From NCBI RefSeq assembly GCF_000687475.1, contig NC_057318.1:1426001-1490000 (forward strand): a DNA stretch of 64,000 nt, read 5' to 3'. Source of the stretch: Ustilaginoidea virens. Its lineage: Eukaryota > Ascomycota > Sordariomycetes > Hypocreales > Clavicipitaceae. This document shows positions 55,358-64,000 of this stretch, one piece after another. The notes under the pieces are model-generated. The model ran no database searches, had not been told where the DNA came from, and saw nothing but the letters and a program-made list of their open reading frames with translations. The first letter of the stretch is position 1. Every line of letters begins with the position of its first letter. The position numbers and the translations under genes are program-made.

Positions 55358-58300
55358 CTATAGGGATTGCAACCCTAATAGCTGCTGAAATATGGGGAAT
55401 TTCGGGCTTGGGAGTAGTTTAGTAAGTCTATCTGCAGGCATATCTATCGTGGGTAAATAAGATATTTTTACTAGGCCACTATAGGCCTTCTCACGTATAT
55501 ACCGGAATTTAAGCAAGGTATGCTTAGTGCAGGCATGCTAATTTAGGTCATTTGCGTTAGAAATAGACCCTTAGTTATCGCAGTATAGTGGTATCGGGCG
55601 TTAAATATCGACCTAAATTTCTTTAAATAAATTAGATATCTACTCTACTTTGCGAATCGCTTTAAGTATTGCATTAGACTCGGCTTTAAGCGTTGATAAA
55701 ACTACAATTAAAGACCGTTTTAACCTCTAGCTAATAGGCCTACTATTTAAGGTAGTAAGATAACCACTAGTAGACTTTAAAATCAGCCGGCACCCAGCAA
55801 AATCGCTATCAAAAAAAGCAGCTAATACTACAGTAGCTTTAGCGGCTCGGTAATAAATGGCTATATTTGCCGTACCAGCTAAGTAGCGAAAAGCGCCCTT
55901 AGCAGCATTAAGCTATATAGTAGAAGCCTATTGCATATATCGTAATAGGTATTACATTAGAAAGGTAAGATCAGGTCTTGATATTATTATTAACTATATC
56001 GATATCCCTACTAGCTGCTGGAATAAGTATTGATTACTAGTATCCAGCGGCGTATCGTTAGCCTCAGTAAGTATACCGGGCTATAGCGGGATTAGATGCA
56101 ATTATATATCCTTAAGATTGAATTTCTTAAGGACTTCCGCAATAAATTACGATTAGTATAGCTATAATAGGCCCTTTTCTCTATCCCTAATAATCTATAC
56201 TCCTAGAAAGAAGGAGGTAGGTCCTCGGTCTTCTATAGTATATACCTTATAGAACTTAGCCTTAAGCTGGTCAATATAGCTAAGGTCTAGACCGATAATT
56301 AAGCAGTCATCTATATAGGTTATAATAAAGGTATGCATTCCTTTATTATAAAAGATAGTAGCATTAGAAAGTAATGGCTTAAAACCCTCTTATACTAGAA
56401 GGTCTTTTAACCGTAACTGCTATTCGCGAGGGCCTTATTTTAGCCTATATAAGGCTTTCTTCAATAGTATAACCTATAATATAGAGGGGTTATATCCAAC
56501 CTTAGTAAGTAAGGCTAGAAGTCGATAATGCTACTAGTCAGACTATAAGGCTAGGTTAGGTGAGAGTAGGCTTTCTGCAAATTCTAAAAAACCAGCTAGA
56601 ATCTCTATATAAATCGTCTCCAGTAGTTCACTATTTAGAAAGGCACTAATAAAGTCTATTTGCTTTATTTCCTAATTATTTACAGCAGTAAGAGTAAGGA
56701 TAATCCTCTATATTGGTAGGATCGAGGTAGAGGCATAGGTCTCCGTAAAGTCTTGCCTAAATACCTATATAAAGCCTTTGACAACTAATCGTGCTTTATA
56801 TTTAACCGGGTTATTATTCGCATCTTTCTTTATACGAAAAATAGGCCGGTTACGCAATATCTTCCTACTAGTAGGAATACTAGCCTTTAGTATAAATTGG
56901 AAGACATTTAAGTCGATTAATTACTCAAATTCCAAAAATAAGGCCTTAACCTAGCTATCTTTTTGTGGGCTGTATAAGACTTCCTTCCAGCTATTAGGCA
57001 TACCTTCTGGGGCCCGTTTTACAGCCTTAATCTTTACTGCATAGTAAATATCGTACATTTGCTGGTAAAAAGCATAGGAAGGGGGGAAATCCTATATAGG
57101 AGCCTCTAGGGGGCTGCCTGGGTATCCGAAAATCTGGTTGTTTTTCGGCTAGGTAGGTGGGAAAGCACCCTATTGGTCAGTCTATGGGTCAGACTATTGG
57201 TCAGACTATTAGTCAGTCTATAGGTCAGGCTATTAGTCAGCTTATAGGTCTAAAAGTGACCTATAGTATCTATAACCTAGGATACCTTATATGTCTTATA
57301 TTTATGGCTATATTCTTCCTCGAATTCTACCCCTAGTAGCCCTAACCTAGTATAGCTGAATAGGCACCTTTTCTAATACTTAAAATATTTTCTCCTATAG
57401 TCTCTCATTTAAGGCGATATCTAGACTCTCGAATTTCAGATATTCTAATATAGGCAGCGTTTTACTATAGCGAAATGCTGCATTTACTAAGAAGCCGGGC
57501 AAAAAGGCAGAATCTATTATATCGGAAAGTCGCAGAAAATTAGTATATATAGGCCTTTGAGATTCAGACTATTAAAAATTTGCTATATAGGGCGAGTCAG
57601 AATTTTCATATATGCGGGGTATGCCCACTTTTGTAATAGATTCAGAAAATCTCTATAGTTAAGATTCCTAGTGACGAGAGCTTTCTGCATTTCTTAGCAT
57701 TTGCAGCCTTTTTATATAGGAAAAAGGTGTATTTTCTTTAGCTGGTGAAAGCGGACTATCTTGCTTAAGCTGAAAAGCTGAGTTAGGCTGAAGCGATTTA
57801 GAATTAAAAGATAGCGAATTGCTGGGAAATATTGCAGAGTGCTATGGCGGGCCAATTGGTAGGCCCACTAGTTATGGCAGGCCTATTGGTTGTAGTAGGC
57901 CCGCTGATTGTGGTGGATCCGTATGCTATATTAGGCCTATTAGTTGTAGTGGGCCTGTGGGCTGTATTGGATCTGTGGCCTATAGTAGGCCTATGCCCTC
58001 GGCTAAGCCTGAAATAGGCATATTTAGGCGAGGCGACTTCTAAATAGGCTCTTCTAAGGCAATTTAGTCGTTATTTACCCCCTCTAAATTAGAAGGCAGT
58101 TAGAAATTAAAAGTGCCCTCTAGGCTACTTAAAATAGGGCCTATACCTTTATTTTAGTAGGTGAAAGTAATAAAAGAGGTCTTAGTGATAACCCGGCGAT
58201 GTGGGATATAGACGAGGTAGGTGTTGTTACCTAGTATAGCTAGTAACCTACCTGACTCGGTCCGGGGGGCCAGCTTATAGCTAATGACCTGTTTTTCTGG

Positions 58301-61114
58301 AGGGATTAGCACCTCTACAGCCGCACTAATAGCCTTAAAGCTAGTAAGGTCGGGTAGGTAGTAGTATATAATTTCCGGAAAGTCTTTCTTTAATTCCTTA
58401 AAAGGTGATAAGGAACGGTTTAAGACTGCTATTAGATTTACTAAGGTAATAATACTAAGAATCATTGCAGACCAAAAATAAGAAGGTAACTGAGACTAAA
58501 GCATAGTAGCTCTAAGTCGGTTAACGATAACCTATATAGAGCGTTCTACTAACCTATTTTGCTTATAAATATAAAGGGAAGAGGTTAAAAAATCTATACC
58601 CTTAAGAGCTAGCCAGGCTATAATAACGTCGTTGATTTCCTTGCCACCATTATAATGGAATTTAATAACTGATTTGCCGTAGTAATTCCTAAGACTTTAG
58701 AAGAACCCCTATAATACTGGGAATACCGTGGGTCCTTCCTTATTGGGTAGTAGGTGTACCTAATAGAAGCGTGATTTCCGGTCTATTAAGATAAGGCAAA
58801 TGGGGCGTTTATTATATAGTAGAGGGTTGATTTAGAAGATATCGCCCTCTATAATATCTAAATAATGCATAGGGTCTAGTATAGCCCCTGATGTAAAATG
58901 CCGAACTAACTTTGCCCTTTTATAGGCGATATAATTGAAATTAGAATCCTTTACCTTACTGAGATCAGGTAACCCTATGGTTGATATATAGGTTTTCTTT
59001 AAAAGTTGGATTCCGATGTGCTTAAGCCGGATGTGCTAAAGTCTGGCTAGTAATAGCAGCTTTTAATACTCGATATCAGCTGCTAATACTAAGGCTGGGT
59101 TAAGGGCGACCGGGGCCCTCTATAGTGGTTGGGCTGTATTAGGAATAGCAGCCTCTATTAGTACCACCGAAAAACTAGGACTAGCTGGTGGGTCAGCTTG
59201 CGAATTAGCTGGTGGATTAGCTTGCGAATTAGCTAGTAGAAGGTCCGAGTCAGCTAGTAGGGTAGGTAAATCCTCTGGCAGGGGATATTCCTCGTATTCT
59301 TCTAGGTTGGCTGGGGTAGGTAATTCGACCGAGATATTGTGTGAAGCCGGGTAGCTGGTATGGTATAAAAACGGCGAATTTATCCCTTTTTATTGTAAAA
59401 AGAAGCCATACTTCTTAAAATTAAGAAGCCTAATGCACTTATTATTGCTATTAACTAGGCTTTAGCCCTAAATACTGCTACGATTCAAATAGTGTTTAAT
59501 GCCGCTAAAGATATTAATATTAAAAGCTGGTATAAAGAGGGCGTTGGTCAGCTCTAAGGTGCCCTACTAAGGTGGGTTAGTAGCTTATAGCACGGTAAAA
59601 CGCGCTATGCCCTACCCACTGGGCTTGATTGGGCTACTACCTATGCTGATGATTGGTCTATTTCCGGTATAGTATTAGAAGTAGGTGAAATGCTTTTTAT
59701 CGTTAATGATATATACCGTAGAACTAGTATCGTAGAGTAAAGAATCTATTGGCGTTTTCCTACTAGATTGTATACTATAGCTGGTAGCTAAAAATTGTAT
59801 ATATTTGCGGTCCTAGAAGGAAGAATAGGCTGTCTTATTAGGTGTAAGACTTAGAGTGTTATAATTCCCTAGTACGAAGGAATTAATAGTCTTTTCCTTT
59901 TCGTCGGTCTTTTATAGGGTATTTGCTTTATTAGCTGAATCTTTCTTTTCTTTCTTCTTCTTATTTTCCGGCTTGCTTTATATAGCTGAAGAAGACCCTT
60001 ATTAGGTAGAAAACCCCTGTTTCTTTTTATTGGCGTTAGTGGTAGTGTTTTTACTACCCTTGCTAGTATTGTTATTAGCTAGCTTACTACTATTATTAGT
60101 AGCAGCACCCTTGACTTTTGCGAGGTAGGTAGTAGCCCTTACTACTAATGACCCTTTAATGCGTTATTCTTCCAGTAAATCAACTATATAAAATTGCAGG
60201 TTAATATTTAATGTATTTCTCTGAGTATAGGCGATTCTTATTATTATGCGGTGCCATTCTGCCTACTAAAAAAAGACCCCTTCTATAGTATATAAATACT
60301 AGCTGATTTGGTCGAAAGGTTATATATAGGAGCCTAAAATTTGCAGCCTGGATAGGTAGCTATTAAAGGAGGCGTTAAAAGATTTTAAGGTACCCTTATA
60401 GCCTATAAAATTTAGTTGATAGAAGGCAGGGTATAGGTGGGTCTGCTGTACATCTAATGAGTGAGAATACTATTTAGTAAGTAACGTAAAGGCTGACTCT
60501 AGGTTAGTACACCAGTTGATAGCGGCAGCTAGTCTTTCTATATAATTATTCTTAATAAGTAATAGTAAAAGTGCTTACTCTAAATCGTTAAAACTGCTAG
60601 TAATAGAAGGATTTTCGATAAATTTAGCGATATTAAGTGCCCTAAGTTGAATTATAAGGGCCTATTTCTATTGGTTGAAGTTAGATGCCCCCCTTAGCTT
60701 TTAGGATTCCTAGAATCCATTGGCTGTTTTAGCTAGTTCCTTAATAGCTATAGCGCTGATTTGCCTGCTAATGCTAGATGGAACCGGCAGGGGTTGCTGC
60801 TAGGCTTTAGGTAGTAATGGTAGATTATTTCCTTTACCTATAGGGGTTTGGAAGGTATCTATATCTATTATATCCTAGGATGGTAGGCTAATAGCAGGCT
60901 TGATTAGTCTGTCTACTAAAGTGCCTATCTTATTAGCTAAAAAATCGATTTTAGAATTAATTCGATTAAATTTATAGTTAAATTCTTTTCTTATTTCCTG
61001 TTGGTCTTCCCTAAGCTGGGCAATTTCTTAGTCATTATTAGATTCTTCTACCTCTGCCGTATTAGGGATTTAGTAGCCTAGGTTATTAGCGGTAGGAACG
61101 TTCTGACTGGCTAT
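55358..61114 (-). pseudogene. Copia gag-pol polyprotein relic
   Basis: A largely unshifted minus-strand reading frame, broken by many TAG stops. The likely start codon is now ATA (61114-61112) before ASQNVPTANN. A gag coiled-coil region (EVEESNNDQEIAQLREDQQEI) leads to a Lys/Asn-rich end (about 60,000), a protease-like segment with DTSSTVYIINDKKHF (about 59,730; the usual catalytic DTGA/DSGA is altered), the GAG-pre-integrase/zinc segment LWHIRLKHIGIQLL (about 59,030), and the integrase core with the following region to 58,154, whose longest open piece is 103 codons. Reverse transcriptase has KARLVVKGF, IDFISAFLN and YIDD (about 56,310). RNase H has SDFAGCR, LKAESNAI and YCDNQG. A terminal TAG lies at 55360-55358. 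Non-functional. Confidence 0.9.
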
Positions 61115-61374
61115 TATAGGAAGAGAAAAGGTGCCGGAAAGTCTTAAAAATGCGAAGAAAATTAAGACTGAAAATCTAGATAAAACTAGAAGAAAGCTGC
61201 ATTAAGGAATAACCTTAGAAAATCCTGTTGCAAGGATGTATTGCAGCTTGGTGTGGTAGTTGGGTTCCTAAATCTGGGATGATTAGTCCCTTATTAGTAG
61301 ATTTCTGGAAGGTTAGCTGCTAAATGCGTTAAAATCCTAAGTTAGCGTAAAAAAAGTCTTAAGCTGGAAGCCTT

Positions 61375-61394
61375 GAGACACCGGGCTTATAACC
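61375..61394 (-). promoter_or_regulatory. Copia primer-binding site region
   Basis: Directly next to the 5' LTR on the minus strand: GGTTATAAGCCCGGTGTCTC. Its position is that of a PBS; the priming tRNA was not identified, and RIP may have altered it. Confidence 0.5.
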
Positions 61395-62121
61395 TATTAC
61401 AAAATGGTGACTCAGAACACTATTGGAAAGTATACTAAGTACCGACAGTGGCGTACAAGGCGTTGCAGAATAAAATAAAGAGCTATTTAAGGATTTAAAG
61501 CGCACGAGAGGTTGACCAGAGCAAAGATATTAGGGAAATCTGATTCTAATTGTTGGTGACTATTCTAGCTAGAAAGAGGGAATTTTGGGCATATTTCTAC
61601 TATCTTGAAAAAGTGGTTGAAAATAATGAAAAACCGCAAAAATAGCGAAAAACCTAACGAAAAGTCGGTCTGCCCAACCGTGCCCAGTTTATACCCAATA
61701 TCCTACCCAGTGCATACCCAACTAAGCCTAGTGGCTTATAGCGGTGTGCCGGATGCCCTATAATAGCCTGCCGTACGGGCCGGAAGCCCTATATCGGTCT
61801 GCCGTAAATGACCGGTGTAGCGGGTGACTGTATGTAGAAGGCCGAAAGTGCTGGTATTAGCAAGGTTTGCCCATTTGGTAATCCCGTAGAAATGCGCCGC
61901 CTATTGTGGGCCCTGTGGCCCGCTGTGACCGGCCGCTGTGGCCGGATGTGGGTCGCTGTACCGGTATTGTGACCGGCGCTGTGGCCCACTGTAATCGGCG
62001 TTGTGGGGCGCTGTGCCCTACTATAGCGCCTGGTATAGCCACCGCGATATCTCAATGCAGAGACGTCGTATGGTGGCGAGACCAGTACTAAAATACAGCT
62101 AAAAAGGCGCTGATTTCAATA
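61395..62121 (-). repeat. Copia LTR, right copy (minus-strand 5' LTR), 727 bp
   Basis: Starts TATTACAAAATGG and ends CTGATTTCAATA; same length as the left copy. Both ends carry transitions relative to the other copy (TGTTGC to TATTAC, AACA to AATA). Confidence 0.93.
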
Positions 62122-62126
62122 GATAC
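62122..62126. repeat. Target site duplication GATAC, right copy
   Basis: Five bases directly after the right LTR, identical to 54544-54548. Confidence 0.9.
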
Positions 62127-64000
62127 TATTAGGAATATTAAGTCGGATATTAAGCGGGGACGGAATAGCTACGATAGTATACTTAGTAGATACCTAGTCG
62201 AGCTTTTTATAAGGCCGGTTAATCTTAATATTCCGTAGGCTTAGCCAGACTTAATCCCCGATTTAGTAGTATTCTACTAGGTATTAGGAGCGGTTTATCG
62301 CATCCTACTGCCGCTACTAAGTAAAGGCAATAGTAGCCTAAGCGAGTTCACCCCCCTCCTATATTATAGCTAGGAAGCGTGCTATATGCCCCTTAGAGGT
62401 CGTTAAACTTAGTATAATATTGGGGGAAGGTGCTATAATAGGAGAATCGAAGCCATTTAAAAGACGGTTCGGACTATATCTAGTAACTAAAGAAGTATAA
62501 TTATTTAAAGTATATTAATAAATCGCGAGATATTAGGGCTAATCGTACTAATCGAATGCTACCTTAATATATAAGATAGCCTAGACCTCCTAGTTTATAT
62601 ACTCTATACTACTATCAGTCTATATGTAGTATATAGTCGAGAGGAGTTAGTTAGTCTTAATAGCTTTATATATTATAATCTAGAATTAGCCTACCTAATC
62701 CAAATCTCTATCGCTAATAATCTAGGCGGGGAACCTATAGTATTACTACTAGCAATCGAGAAACTATTCTATATAATCCTTTATTCGCATTGAGTATATC
62801 GTCTTAAGCTAAACGTACTTAGATAGGCGGTTAGTAATAACTATTAGGTAACGCGGGTCGGAAGCATTATAGGCTAGGAGGTTAGTTATAAAATTAATAG
62901 AGATTTAAAATTAAAACTGATTTAGGATTAGTAAGGGCTAGAGTAGGCCCTATCGCAACTAGCGATTTTTATACGCCTTATAGTATTAATAATTCCGAAT
63001 GAACCGAATTACCTTAGATAATATACTATCGAAGTAGTAGTCCCATTATAAGAGTTAGAAGGTTATATTCTTCCCTAGGTGCCCTATAGTAGGGGAGTTA
63101 TAATATCGTTAGATTACTATAGTTATTAATAGCTCAAATAAAGGGAGCTAAATCCGGCCCCGGTAGAATAGCGCTCTATAAGCATTTAGGGTATAATCTA
63201 TAATCTACTCTTTAGTCTTTACCTCTATAGGGAATTATTATTCTCTATTCGCTATAGCCTTCTACCGGGCCTAATATAATTTATCCTTGGCTATAGCTTA
63301 ATCCTAAAGCGCCTATAGGTATATATCGGCGAAGACCTAAAAGCCACTAGGTAAAGAGATACTAGTCGATAAAGCCGCTAGCGGTATATCCCCTATTATA
63401 CCTAGGTCTATAGTCGGTCGGTCTTCCACTAGGTTTAGCTAAACCTTTATTAGGTCTGCCTCTATAGTAGAGATAGATAGTAATTAAAAGACTTAGCTAA
63501 ATCTCAGAGCTATACTATCTGCCTCCTACTCCTATTGCAAAAGGGCGTTAGGGCATTAGGCTTATAAGTCGGGCTAATATCGAAAATAGAAATTAAAAAG
63601 GGCTAAAGTCTCGGCCTATCGCGCTTAGTATTCTAATATCTCCTTTAGTCGAGCGAAATACTTAAGGTTTTTATAATCCATAAGGATTATAAATAGAGTA
63701 GTAATAGAATAGAGTTCTACTAACTATACCTTAAGATATAAGATAACGGTAAACAGCTTTTTATTATAGATAGTATAGTTCCATTTAGCTTTTATAAGCT
63801 ATGCTAAGTAGTATGCGATTAGGTAGAGTGCCTTATCCTCCTTAATCTAGGAGAGGCAGCTACTAAAAGTTATACTAAAGCTATCCGCCTTAAGGATTAT
63901 TTCCTTCTTAGGGTCCTATTAGGCGAAAATTAAATATAAAATAAAATACTACTTAAGCGTTTAGAAAGCCTTTTTTTCTTTTTCGAGCTATTAAAAAAGG
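62127..64000 (-). pseudogene. Gypsy pol fragment: RNase H and integrase
   Basis: Minus-strand reading gives RNase H words KAKWNYTIYNKKLFTVI, LMDYKNLKYFARLKEI and FNFYFRY, then integrase words TIGHLGKNITF, SKVIRFIRNYQYYKAYKNR, INFITNLLAYNASDPRYLIVITNRLSKYV. The two zinc-type cysteines (usually CxxC in the RNC..C segment) are now Tyr, consistent with TGC to TAC change. Stops are dense. The rest of pol continues beyond the window. Confidence 0.8.

Larger units (their letters stand above)
54549..62121 (-). mobile_element. Complete Ty1/copia retrotransposon (7,573 bp), minus strand, RIP-inactivated
   Basis: Two direct repeats of exactly 727 bp (54549-55275 and 61395-62121) flank a 6.1 kb internal region, and the whole is bounded by a perfect 5 bp duplication GATAC. 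LTR ends are TGTTGC...AACA (TATTAC...AATA in the other copy). On the minus strand the order is gag, protease, integrase, reverse transcriptase, RNase H, which is the copia order. A polypurine tract AGAGGGGG (55283-55276) abuts the minus-strand 3' LTR, and the primer-binding region (GGTTATAAGCCCGGTGTCTC, from 61394 leftward) abuts the other LTR. It interrupts the gypsy element between integrase and chromodomain. Confidence 0.93.
53916..64000 (-). mobile_element. Ty3/gypsy chromovirus retrotransposon, minus strand, split by a copia element and running off the right edge
   Basis: The left end is an LTR (53916-54171) followed by a polypurine tract (on the minus strand AGAGAAGGGGGG, 54183-54172), so the element reads right to left. 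Internal remnants are in the order expected: RNase H (about 63,960-63,560), integrase zinc-binding and core (about 63,100-62,760), then, beyond the copia insertion, a chromodomain (about 54,440-54,280). It is inserted into the 3' end of the Tc1 transposase. The reverse transcriptase, gag and second LTR would lie to the right of 64,000. Stops are frequent throughout, giving a RIP-like picture. Confidence 0.82.

Noticed and set aside
1..64000. CRISPR array, operon structure or prokaryotic-type cluster
   Set aside because: The window is clearly fungal nuclear DNA; the tandem arrays seen have units of 1-15 bp without spacers.

Overview
This window is nuclear DNA from a filamentous ascomycete (Pezizomycotina). 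Short introns of about 67-343 bp with GTRNGY-like donors and CTAAC/CTGAC branch sites point there, as do typical fungal families (velvet regulator, WSC/DUF1996 surface protein, DUF7729-type protein, BRE1, BDP1, UTP16). The right end is packed with repeats mutated in the RIP (repeat-induced point mutation) pattern. Protein wording and intron placement suggest Sordariomycetes, probably Hypocreales; the genus cannot be told from sequence alone. ATG starts were checked by hand, and several frames that look longer begin at TTG or GTG and were shortened.

Left part (1-29.6 kb) is gene-sparse. Reading left to right it holds: an rRNA m5C methyltransferase (RCM1/NSUN5 family, minus, running off the left edge), a secreted DUF1996+WSC protein (minus), a velvet-domain regulator (minus), a DUF7729-type secreted/anchored protein (minus), a full-size ABCB multidrug-type transporter (minus) and a SARAF-like store-operated calcium entry regulator (plus). 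Between them are spacers of 3.5-6 kb with no supportable gene. These are full of microsatellites, minisatellites, homopolymers and two recurring intergenic motifs (TACGGAGTAC and AGGTACCT-type).

Middle part (30.4-51.1 kb) is a compact housekeeping block: BRE1 (histone H2B ubiquitin ligase, minus), BDP1 (TFIIIB subunit, plus, divergent from BRE1), RAD23 (nucleotide excision repair/proteasome shuttle, minus), a four-span membrane protein (minus), a (6-4) photolyase/cryptochrome (plus), a probable mitochondrial TPR-like protein (minus) and UTP16 (U3 snoRNA-associated, plus). Two DNA repair genes, RAD23 and the photolyase, lie within 10 kb of each other; nothing shows that they are co-regulated.

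Right part (52,727-64,000) changes abruptly to TA-rich, stop-riddled sequence. I read it as a three-level nest. A Tc1/mariner element (left end 52,727) carries a Ty3/gypsy chromovirus inserted at the 3' end of its transposase. The chromovirus is in turn split by a complete Ty1/copia element (54,549-62,121) with equal-length 727 bp LTRs and a perfect GATAC target duplication. All LTR differences I count are transitions, as expected from a recent insertion followed by RIP. I found no CRISPR, convincing tRNA or rRNA gene, and no clearly new biological system; the nested, RIP-inactivated transposon stack is the most notable structure.
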